DNA of 64,000 nt from Desmodesmus armatus (taxonomy: Eukaryota > Chlorophyta > Chlorophyceae > Sphaeropleales > Scenedesmaceae): assembly GCA_007449985.2 (NCBI GenBank), contig VIIQ02000614.1, forward strand, positions 186,001-250,000, in the 5' to 3' direction. This document shows, piece after piece, positions 30,001 to 40,500 of the stretch. Position numbers and translations under genes: made by a program. The notes under the pieces are model-generated. The model saw nothing but the letters and a program-made list of their open reading frames with translations, made no database searches and was not told the DNA's origin. Within the stretch, counting starts at the first letter, position 1, and the number at the start of each line of letters is the position of its first letter.

Positions 30001-32195
30001 TGTGTGCTGATAAAGCAAGGCATGCAAGACAGTCATAGCCAGGCATCCTACCAGGATAGCCCAGACGATTTCGGTTTTATGGGAGGTCAGGGCATGATGT
30101 GCGTTGGTGCAGACAGAGCACCAACGGACACCTCCCTATGTATCCCCGGGATACACAGGGCCTGTGCATACAAGTGGGCCGCTGGACCGTTCTTCCGATC
30201 ACCGCATGCCACTTGCACCACAGCCCTTGCTGCCATTACTAATGATCCACAAAGCACCTAATGAGGACGCTGTACATTCTTTGCATGCAGTTGCCTCTGC
30301 CTGGCCACTGTTTAGCCACATGCGCAACAGGCAGGACATGCCAAACTCCTCATCAGCTTGTACAAGAGCGGCAGCAGTTGCCAAGCAACGTCTGGTATGC
30401 AGCGTGCCCATGGCAGCAGCCAGCGGCGCACCTGCACTTTGCTTTGAAGGCACACCAGCCATTGTTGATGTAGAAGCTGCAACTCTTCTTGCCGGGCCTG
30501 ATGGGATACACCCCGTTGATGAGCATCACACCTGCACCACCAGCACCAACACAGCGTCATTCTCCGCGGCTGATACCCACACCAAGGCAGCCGAGCATCG
30601 CTCACGCACAACAGTGCTGTTATGACACCTGACTGACAGTCAACAGAGGCTTGCCCAAGCTTGTCAACAGGGCCAGTCACGCAAAGCAGCCCAATAATTC
30701 AACAGCGTTTCAGACCCACCTGGTTCCAGCTCGCTCTCGAAAAGTGGGGGGTCCCGCGCTGCTGCACTAGCCCTGCTGCTTGGGCGCTTGGTGGTGTTGG
30801 GCGGGTGGCTGTACCAGCAGTCTTGCTTGAATAGGCACCAGCCAAACTTCACGTAGTGCTTGCAGGGACGCTGGCCTGGCCGGATGGGCAGTCCATCGTC
30901 TGTGAGAGTGACAGCCTGGTTGCCACCCTGCGGCTGAGGGTGGCTGTGGCTGCAGGACACACAAGAGAGCAGAATGAACAAGAGCAAAGATCAGCAGGGC
31001 ACATCACAGCACAGCACAGAGACGGAACCATACCCAGCGGCAACATTCATCTCAGCACATGCACACCTACTGCCGGCAGAACAGAGCATGCGCCATGCAT
31101 CTGGGCAGCATGGCACAAGACATACTTTGAGGTAAGGCCCTGCTGTCTGGGACGCGGGCAGTATCGCGCACACACACATGGGCAGCCGGTACAAGGACTG
31201 ACAATGCCACGGGTGTGGATTCACACAGAACACCAATGCACAAGCACGTACACAACATCCTGTTTGAATGTGATGGTCATGCACGGGATAGGCCTGGTGG
31301 CCGCCACACCTGCTGCTGGCATCTTCCCCGTCTGCTGGCGTGCGGTACTCTTCAATCAGCTCAGGGTTGCCGATCAGCTTTGCCAGGCGCGAAATGCGCA
31401 GCTTGACCAGCGGCTGCTTGAAGCCCTCCTCAACACGCACCAGAAAGTATGGGTCATCGCCCAACAGCTGACGCAAGCTGGGCTTGCCTGCGCAACACAA
31501 GCATCACATGCCATGTGCCGGCGGCAGTCAACTAAAGCTGCCACTTGAAGGGTGAACCTGACACAGTTGTGCCCTGGGTGGCTGTGCCTGCTGCGGCTGC
31601 TGTGAGTTGGCAGGCATGTTTCACATGCCCAACGGGGACTGGGCTGGAGTGGTTGTGCGCTGAGTTACATCTGCTGCAGTCCCTGGCACACCTTGTGCCT
31701 GTCTGTCGTGTGCGCTGACCCACTTGGCGCCCAGAGCTGCCTTGATGACTTGGCCAGCATTGTTGACCTCAATGCCCATCCTGCAGGGGTGGGTGGGGTG
31801 CAACGCGGGCAAGGGACTCTCAGAGTCGGTGGCTGCAAAGACTTCCTGCACACAGGTGCCGCACAAGATGTAAACAGTGCTTGTGCAACCGCCGCTTGCA
31901 CCGCAGCAAACCCATGACGCCACTGCCAGCACGTAATGTGTCTGCAGCGAGGGTGCATGCGTGCGTTGAGGGGGGTAGCCTGGGGGTGGCGCATGTGCTC
32001 TACAGCAAGCACGACCGATCGCACACTGCTGACAGCCTACTGCCAATGGTGGACCTACTTGTTGTTGTGCTCCCATGCCTCCCTGATGAGCTCCTCCGCC
32101 AGTGCCAGCTTGGCTTGGTCATCGACCGAGCCACCCTTGAAGCCCCATAGCTCCCGCACCACATGCAGGACCTCGCTCCTTTGCACTGTGGGCAT
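24030..32195 (-). CDS. Egalitarian/EXD1-like protein: two CCCH zinc fingers and a degenerate 3'-5' exonuclease domain (19 exons)
   Basis: Exons (minus order): 32195-32059, 31780-31692, 31487-31310, 30949-30720, 30531-30432, 29978-29822, 29554-29389, 28994-28816, 28661-28521, 28121-28064, 27744-27524, 27315-27036, 26766-26645, 26474-26388, 26170-26030, 25588-25487, 25182-25075, 24914-24798, 24479-24270. All phases close, giving 941 residues. The reading frame then stays open to a TAG at 24030, but a good donor at 24269 leaves the last exon uncertain. Residues 1-130, 298-412 and 413-552 look like three copies of one module. CCCH fingers: C164, C173, C179, H183 and C229, C238, C244, H248, each preceded by PIRPG, as in plant ZFN proteins. 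Residues 687-870 follow the EXD1/Egalitarian DEDDy exonuclease fold (VYLLDI, FGMRLNHYVDTQ, AAADVAYLLPL), but ILGVACSAY replaces the DxE site and VCHSSKQW replaces the HD...D site. Probable role: RNA binding or an RNA adaptor rather than a nuclease (inference). Confidence 0.8.
29982..29998 (+). repeat. Dispersed short repeat (tgtagacacagggagtg)
   Basis: This 17-base word occurs here in an intron, at 6651-6667 in a sirtuin intron, and with one change plus one extra base at 57906-57924 between histone genes. Only these copies are visible; the parent element is unknown. Confidence 0.45.
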
Positions 32196-32838
32196 GCTTT
32201 CCTCCTGCCCACTCCTTCTAGCCTTATAGCCTGCAAGGGTGTAGGTAGCGATGGCGCACAGGTGGGACAAGGCAGGTGTCCCACTGGGGCAGTTGTGCAG
32301 ACGGCAGCAGTGCTAGGCGTCCCTCACCGCCCAAGTGTCATCACACCAGCACTATCAACAATCCTGATTATGATCAACTAGCAAGTGAGGCAAGATCAAC
32401 CATTCACTGCTGTCAGTCTGGAAAAAGGTACCAGATCAGTGCTGTCAGGCAGTCATACCCGAGAAGAGCGTGTGGCTGCCCCCTGAACCATGTGCACACC
32501 CAGAAACCTCTCCTACAAATGTGGCAGCACGCCGAAACAAAAGAGAGAGACTCACCCGCATCAACACAACCCAGGTTTTAGCAGGGCTGGTGACAAGACA
32601 TCAAGCCACTGGGCCACTTCCCATCATAGTCCCACAGATACAACCCTCCTCTCAATTCTTCTATTCACGCTCTGTTAGGTGTTTGCTTTGCTGAGAGAAT
32701 AGTTCAGTGTTCCTTGCCCAATTTTCCTCTAGGGCTGTGTGCATCGCTGTAGTTAAGCTGTACATGATCTGCAACTAGCTGTGTACACTACAGGCACTCG
32801 TTGTGCTCACTCCTGGTTGGTGCCAGTGCCGGTGCTCG
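32196..32838. promoter_or_regulatory. Shared upstream region of divergent genes
   Basis: About 640 bases separate the ATG of the minus-strand CCCH/exonuclease-like gene and the ATG of the plus-strand RING gene. Both promoters must lie here. No clear TATA box or repeat was recognised. Confidence 0.4.
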
Positions 32839-35244
32839 ATGGCACACAGCGGTGCCCAGCAGGAGCTGCAGGAGGCAATCAACGGGATGAGCATTGCTGA
32901 TTACGACGACCACGTGCTTGAAGAAAATTCTGCCGTGCTTGGACCAGAGGTATGCGGCAGAATTGTGGGTGTTGTTGAGCCAGTCAGTGCCTCCCACAGA
33001 CCTGGGAATCTGGGCGGTGCGTTGGCTAAACTGTGTACGTACCTTGTAGCACGTGTCTTTCAGACACTAGGCAGAGCTGCACGTGCTTTGCTTGGCCCCC
33101 TGAGTCAGTGTGATGCCATGTCAGCAGCAAGCTCAATGCATGCCCCAAGGTTGGGCCACTGATGCTGAACGAATTCAAGCTTGGTGCCCGCCTCATTTAC
33201 TCACTGGCATGGCCTCTGGCGCAGCAGTGCAGGGCAGCATGTATCTGCTGAAGGTCACCTACCCTCAGCTCTGTGTGCGCATGTCTTGGGTGCAGGGTGC
33301 TGATGGAGAATCAGCCGAAGAGGCTGACGATATGACCTGTGCCATATGTCTGGAACGAACTCCCCTCATTGAGATTGCCCTGGTCAAGGGTTGTGAACAC
33401 CAGTACTGTGGTGAGCGTCCCACGCCTGCACAGGACTTTTGATGCAACACAATGAGATGCATTGTTGCCTCTTGACTCCCTGCAGCCGACTTGGTGTACA
33501 GTAATGGCTCAAGCTTTGTGCGTGAAGACCTGCATGTGTGGCAGCCACCGTCCGGGTCCTCATACGGTCACATTGACCGCCTGTCTCCGCCTCCCTGCCT
33601 GGTTGCTTGCCCTGCAGTGAACTGTATATTGCAATGGTCGCTGTGCAAGGAGTGGTGCCCCCAGTGCAAGCACCCCTTTGACTATCTGTTGATCCACAAG
33701 CAGCTGGATGGCACTGTCACGGATTTCCTCACAGAGGAGAGTGTGGTGCTGCTGAAGCGCGCCCGCTGGTTTAAGGAGTACATGCGGGTAGGTGCCCCAC
33801 GCCTGATACCAGCAGCTATGGCTTGCATGCTGTAGCTAAATCATTGGTACTGCATGGTTTGCTTGTTCCTCAGTCTCACCAGGCAGTCACTGCAGCTGTC
33901 TGACCACCACGTGGTCTGTCTGCTGTTGCTTGGCTTGGCTGTGCATGCGCAGACCTCAGAGAAGGGCAAGGCCACCCTGGCCCTCATCCAGAGCAGGGGC
34001 AGCAGCAACGGCACGCTGTCGGCAGCTGTTGCAGCAACAGCAGACGACAGCGACGCGCGTGACTGGGCAGACATGTATGAGGACTACCTGGACGCAGAGC
34101 TGGAGGAGGATGAGGAGATTGAGTCATACTACTTCAGCAGCGCAGCAGGGCGCGCACGCGTGGTGCTGGGCAACAGGCGCTGGGGCGAGGGAGGCTACAT
34201 GCGCGCAGGTGGGTGTGGTCACATCGTCACGCCCTGGCGGCATGCTTCATGATGTTCCGGCGTGTTGCGTGAAGGATCCTGGTGCAAGTCATACGCATGG
34301 CATGTCAGCCACGACGCAATTTTGGGCAAGTTCTTTGTTTGCGCTGGGTGCATCAGACCATGAGCGGCATAAGCAGCATGCCTGGGCCGGGAACTGCGAC
34401 AGGAGAGACAGCAATGCACAACGTGCCCACTTGGCATCAGCTGGATGCAAGCTTCTGCCCAACCAGCCAGTGTTGTACTGATTGGGGTTGTGTGCCTGTC
34501 CTGTTTGCAGGGCGCATGTACGCCAGGCCCGTGGTGCACACAGCGCGCACGCCCAATGCGGCAGGCGGCAGTAAGGTACCCGCCGCCAAGGGCGCCAGCA
34601 AAGGCAGCATCAGCACTGACGGCGCCAGCAGCAGCACTGCGGCGGCGCCAGCAAGCTCCAGCAGTGGGGCAGGAAGCAGCAGTGGTGCGGGTGCAGGAAG
34701 CAGCAGTGGCGCGGGTGCAAGCGCCAGCAGCAGCCGCGGCAGGCAGGCAGGGCAGGAGAGACCGTTGCTCTCGTCCTCATCAGTGGCCCCTTGGCTTGAT
34801 GGGGCCTTCAGCGATGAGGAAGATGACGATGACGACTTCACCCTGTATGAGAGCAGCAGCTACACCAGGGGCGGGGCAAACAGCCAGCGGCAGCAGGGCG
34901 AGCGCAGCTGCAGCGGCAGCCGCTCCCGCGGCCGCCTGACCAAGCCACAGAGGCAGGTCCCCAAGGGCGCTGCAGTGACCCCCGCGGTGGCGTCGGCAGC
35001 GTGCCCTGTGGTCAACACACCTCTGGGCAGGTCCCCCGGCACTGGTGGCTTCCACTGCGGCAGCTGGGGTGTGGCAGGCAAGTCGCCAAACAGCGGCGGC
35101 GGCATGTGGGCGGCGGCGGCAGCACTGGGTACCCCGGGTTCAGCAGGCAGCAGCTCCCAGGCAGCAGGCAGCGCACCAGGGTCTGGGCGGCGCGCACGGC
35201 GCAACGCGCGCCGCGCAGCAGTGGAGGCAGGGGATTATGACTGA
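32839..35244 (+). CDS. RING-HC finger protein, probable E3 ubiquitin ligase (5 exons, 461 residues)
   Basis: Exons are 32839-32949, 33296-33410, 33618-33787, 33953-34208 and 34511-35244, and all phases close. The RING finger spans residues 52-92 and is split by an intron: C52-x2-C55, C70-x-H72-x2-C75-x2-C78, C89-x2-C92 (CAIC, CEHQYCVNC, CPQC). This is the C3HC4 type and should bind an E2 enzyme. After it come an HPFDYLLIHKQLDG block and a helical SVVLLKRARWFKEYMR segment. An acidic stretch (DWADMYEDYLDAELEEDEE) follows. The last exon is Ser/Gly/Ala low complexity with another acidic run and a basic C-terminus (GRRARRNARRAA). The start at 32839 gives a short acidic N-terminus; upstream ATGs in the same frame add no recognisable sequence. 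Substrate unknown. It is divergently placed to the CCCH/exonuclease-like gene. Confidence 0.82.
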
Positions 35245-37507
35245 GAGGGTTGAGCAGCTTGCAGGGGGGTCTGTCGGCGCTGAGCAGGTGGCGCCGTGAT
35301 GCGGTCGGTGGGTGTGCCGGTGTGCTGCCACACTATTGGCGCTGCTTGAGTGCGTTTTGGTGTGGGGCGGGTCTCATTGCAGTTTTTGGCAGGGTTGTGG
35401 CGTTGCATTGCAGCACTGGCTTAGGAGTCTGCAGGGCCTGGCAGGGTGTCCCTGTGGACTGTTTTACGATTTGTTGGAGTTTAGCCCCTATCCGTTCTGT
35501 ATAATAGCCAGTGGTTGTGGTTGGGCATGGGCGAAAGGTGTGTGTTTTGTCGGTAACGCCCTCCACCTGTGCCCGGCAATCAGGTACTGTCAAGTGAATC
35601 GGGCACTGCAGCGTAGCCTGCTCAATCGGTACGTCCTGCTCAAGAGCTCGACCACCAACAGAGTTGGCCCACAGCCGTCCACTGATAGCGGCTGTGAGTA
35701 AGTCTGGACACCACAGGCGTTGTGCAGTACACCACCTGCTGTACACATTTTGATACAAGCGATTTATTCTGGTGGTGGCTGTCTGATTAAGCAAATGGCT
35801 TTGGGCTACACCTGTGTTGTGTTGGGAGGCGCACACGGCACCATGACAGCACGCAGCCGTGCAGTGTGCTAGTGTGGTGCTTGGTTGCACGTGTTGTGCA
35901 ACTGTGCTGCTTCTTTCAGCTTGTTTGAGCCCTGCTGCAGTGCATGTGGCTTGTTTTCATCATCATGTGCGCCTCGCTGCATTTGCTGTTGGTGCAGCAG
36001 CATCAACAAGGGTCAAGATTGAGGCACCTCAGCAGCAGCTGCAGTGGATATGTACTTGTGTCCATCAGCAGTTTGTCTTGGGTGCTGCAAGATCGTGTGA
36101 GGGTGCGGGCCCGCATTGGCGCCGCCTTTCTGGTGCTGCTGCTCATGCTTGTGTATTAGTATGTGTCTGTAACAGTAGGTGGGTTTGTGCGTTTCAGAAG
36201 CATGTGGCTGGCTGGCTTGCCGCAATGCAGTCAGCTGAGGGTGGGGGGGGGGCAAGTGGTGTGTGTTTTGCGTGTTTACACTGTGCTTTGCGTCTGGGCC
36301 GCATCCTAGTAGGTTGCGTGAGTGTGCGTGTGTTGTTGAGCTTGAATGGCTGAAGGAGATGCTGTTCTTTTGTGTGAGAGACATGTGATCCTGGTGATTC
36401 ACCATCTGAGGGGTCATTCCTGCCATCCCCAACTGCAGGTGCTGCTGCTGCAAGCACTTGATGCAGCTGCGCCAACAGAGAGTATGGTGTGCATTTGGCT
36501 CGCAAGGGCTGATGCTTGTGGTGCCACCACCTGCACCAGGGCTTGCTGGGCTCCTTTGGCAACAGGCGCTAAGGCATGGAGCTGGTGCTGAATGCTATGT
36601 AGATTCTTGTGATGGCTTGCGCATCTCTTGAATGTGCTAAGGCATGTGTTGAGCTGCATGGTGTTGGGTTGGGATGACCTTGTGTAAAATGAGAATGGGC
36701 ATGAACGCCTCAAGCAGTAGAGTGGCTCATAGACTCCAAGTTCAAATTGATTGCACTGCTGCGTAAGATATGCCTATCGTGCAGGTTGTCAATCGGGGTC
36801 TGTTGAATTCTTTACAGAACTGCTACTCACTGCTTTATCAAAGGAAAGGCCTTCAAGAGTTGCGCGACAAGAGGTTGTCAACGCAACTTCCCACCTTCCA
36901 GGCCTCAACTGCTGGATGTGCCCTTCACCAGCTGTCCTTGTCCTTTGGTTGGCCATTTCCACGCTGGCGTAAAACTCCGCCCGCTACGAATTTCCACCAC
37001 CCCCTTTACCTATAGGTAGTACTGCCTCACTGTGCCCACGACAGTGCCCCCACCCAGAGCAGCCTTACTCCTGCTCCCGAACGCAGGGCCCTCTCTGCCG
37101 CTGCAGAACCACCGTCACCGTCACTGGCCTCAACATGCAAGGCGTCATTCAGATCATAACCCGTCAGTTTTGTGTCACTACATGTCATGTTATGCGGCTG
37201 TAGCACTGGAGCGTCGCGACAAACGCACGTGAAGGCTGCAGACCACAGGACTAGTGCTCAACGTGTTGAAATAGTACACTACATCTGTCTGTGCAGTCTG
37301 CGCTGCGGTCACCACAGCAGCGCTTGCCACGTCGCAGTACAACACTTGCACAAGACGAGAACCAAGGTGAACAAGACTGCGTCTAATACCAACAACAAGG
37401 ATTACTGGATCTACTTCCACGCATGACGTGACCGTTCCCGCTGTCCAGGTGGCAATTTTGCTTGATAGCTGCTGTTGCCAGCAAGGCATGGGGCCACAAG
37501 GCACACC
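35245..37507. other. Intergenic, no gene seen
   Basis: About 2.2 kb lie between the RING gene and the lectin gene. Open frames such as 35859-36353 are Cys/His/Val mixtures without domain features or matching splice structure. This probably contains the RING 3' UTR and the lectin promoter. Confidence 0.45.
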
Positions 37508-40500
37508 ATGGGCTGCAGCACGTGTGCTGGCTTGGCTCTGCTTTTGCTCACCCTTGGATACGTGTCTGCACAGCCAACGTCTACAGGAGGTGAGGAGATA
37601 TGCTGTGCAGCAGCGACTCTGCAGCAAAACAGGCCGCTTGCCCTGCTCAGGATGTGGGACAGCATGTCTCAGATCAAGCAATATACTGCAGCGTGACAGC
37701 AGAGCTGCTGCACCTGCAACAACAACAACACCTGCACTGATGTCACCTGTGCAGGCTGTTTGCCAGGTCAGCCTAGCTACGCAGGAGACTGGGCCCGTGA
37801 GGGTGTGCGAGTGTCACTGGTGAAGACGGGAGATGACACCAGCTGTGGCCGCTATGTCACTCTGGAGATGGTGGATGAGCTGAGGTTCCACTCAAACCCC
37901 TGGGCGGAGTCAATTGCGGTCATTGTCAATGTGAGTGGCTGTGAACGCCTGGATTCTCACAAGCATGCTGAATTTCCCGCGCTGTACTGACAGTGTCATG
38001 CGGTAGTAGAAGGCTGTTGCAGGGTTCGATTGCCAGGTCGTGCCCTGACAGGCTTGAGGCCTTGCAGGTCGTGGATGGAAAGACAGCAAGACATGGATGT
38101 ATGCCGCACTGCTGCCACATGTTTCTTGCTGCAGTTCCCACCCGGCCCTGCCCTGGTGGTACCCTATGAGCTGGGCAAGCGCATGTACAACATCACCCTC
38201 CCACTCTCAGAGCTGCCCTGTGATGCCAGCCCCAGCTGTGTGGACTACATTGGGTCCATCTGCCAGCAGCAGGGCGTGGGCTTCTACTACCAAATGCGCA
38301 TGAAGACAGAGGCACAAGGTGAGGGAGCTTGTTGATGGCCTGTACACATTACCCTAAGTGCACTGTATACAGGACTGTACACTGGCACAGCTTGCCAGTG
38401 TACAGTACAGCAGTGCAGGCTTGTGCTTGAGTTCACACAGCAGATGTGAGCGACAGGTGTACAGACATGTCCCAGGATTGCTCCAGCTGCTGGCATGCTG
38501 TCTAAAGCTGAGGATGAATTGTGCCCACCACTGCTCATCATCAAACCAAGGGAATTGCTTTGATCCAACACAATACACATCCTATGCGTGCCAGACATTC
38601 ATCAATGCCTGGCATGCCTAGGATGTGGATTGCGTCGGGTCAAAGCAGCTCCCTTGGCTTGATGCAACGCATTTTGAGCATAACAATGAGAGTCTGCCTC
38701 ACATACCAGCTGTTTCGGTGATGCACCGCTGCCCTTTCAAGCAGCATCACTGGTTCCAAACTGAGGCGGTGACTCACCTTAGTAACACACTTACACAGTC
38801 TTGCTGAGCCTGCTGTGCTGTGGTGTGGCGTTCGACCTTGCAGGGTGCAACGGAGGCAACGAGTTCATGGGCATCAGGGACAACGAGAGCTTCAACGCTC
38901 CCACCTGGAACTTTGAGCCGGTAAGCTGAACCAATATTTGGGCTACGGCTCCATTCAACCATGAGAGAGGCCACTCATGAGAGGGGCCACCCAAGGCCCA
39001 AGGCTCAGCTGGAGGGTTCTTGCACACATCCCCCACTGCAGCAACCCCCTTTTACAGTGACCTGCAAATGTCATTATTGTCAGCAAGAGAAGCTGTCCCT
39101 GGTGCAGCACTCATAGCCGCTATGAGCAGTGCTGTGGTGTTCTGGCAATGCAGAACCCTGCGGCGGCCTGCATGCCAGGCAATTCGGCCAGCTACGACAA
39201 CATTGATGAGGGGATCCAAGACCTGGTGGCAGAGCTCATTCCACACCCCACACAAGCTGGCAACTGCCTTTGGAGGGTCACCAGTGTCCTGGCACCAGGG
39301 CCCAAGTTCCGTGACAGTGACTACATTGACATGGTGTCATTCCGTGGCGCGGGCGCTTCAAACTACGGTGCTGGTACTAGAATGTTCTTCAAGGGACAGC
39401 AGCAGTACGTCAATACGCTGCCTGGCCCTGCAAACTGCGCCGACACGGTGAGTTGAGACATGGTGAATTGCATGCAGCCATGTAGTACATGTGGTGGTGG
39501 CTTTGCCTGGTGCATGCGATCTGGTGGTTGCACTTGCAGTGATTCTGTGTGTGCGCGCCTGCAATGAGAACCGGACTTGCATGTCCAGTGGCAAAGCAGA
39601 CCGTCCAGCCCAACCCAGCATGGGAGCATGCAGGTGGCACACAACCCATTACCCAAAGGCCGTTCTGGCAGCTGACCACAGACAGACCTGACGCATCATG
39701 CCTTGCATGTCCTCATATACAGGTGTTGGATGTTGATATTGTGCTGCTGAATGAGTTCCTGGGTGCATACCCCAACTACATCACGGGCGTGAGCACCTGC
39801 CCCTTCTTCTCCTTCAAGCGCTACCAATTCAATAAGGACCAGCACTACAGGTGACATGATTGCCATGACGCGGTTGAAGATGATGGTGGGAACCACTTGT
39901 CACGGTGATCTCTCAAAGAGGAGAGTCCTCTGCGGCACTGGGGACGGGGGGGGGGGGGGGGACATGCTGCCGTAGGTCTGAGGGTCGTGGGTGTTGGGAG
40001 TCCAGTGCCCACTGGGCATCCAAGCCTACGACCCCCAAAGCTACAACGGCGTGTCCCCAGTCCCGCAGGAGACAGAGTCATCTTCACCCGCTGGCAGTAC
40101 TGCCCAACTAGTCAAGCAGCTGGACCGTCATAATGATACATCACGCCTATCACACAATTACTGATGACGCTGAGCGCGGTTTGAAATTGTCCTTCGGAAG
40201 GAGGTGACATACTGAACAGACAATTGGCCATGGCTATGGCACCCCATGGGCAGTGTGACTTTGATACAACCACTTTCTGATGCTTTCATGATCTGCACAT
40301 GCTCACGTTTGTGTTCCATGTGCCTCATCACTCCTTGGCTACAGCTTGGTGGGCGCAAGCACCGGTGGTGCCAATGGAGGTACAGGTGGCAATACAGGAG
40401 GAAACACGGGCACAACCACACAGCCGGGCTCCTACCCATACCCAACGGAGGCCGAGTGCACCACCCCTCAGCCCCCACAGCAGCTGCCTTGCCCTGCCAT

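Noticed and set aside
35859..36353. 164-residue plus-strand frame after the RING gene
   Set aside because: Composition is typical of TG-rich non-coding DNA here; no conserved motif.
37700..37754. Cys/Asn-rich reading directly before exon 2 of the lectin gene
   Set aside because: It is in frame and protein-like, but no acceptor before it fits the phase of exon 1; the acceptor at 37753-37754 does. It was kept only as a doubt.
38022..38034. Possible tRNA B-box (ggttcgattgc)
   Set aside because: The last two positions do not fit and no cloverleaf can be drawn around it.
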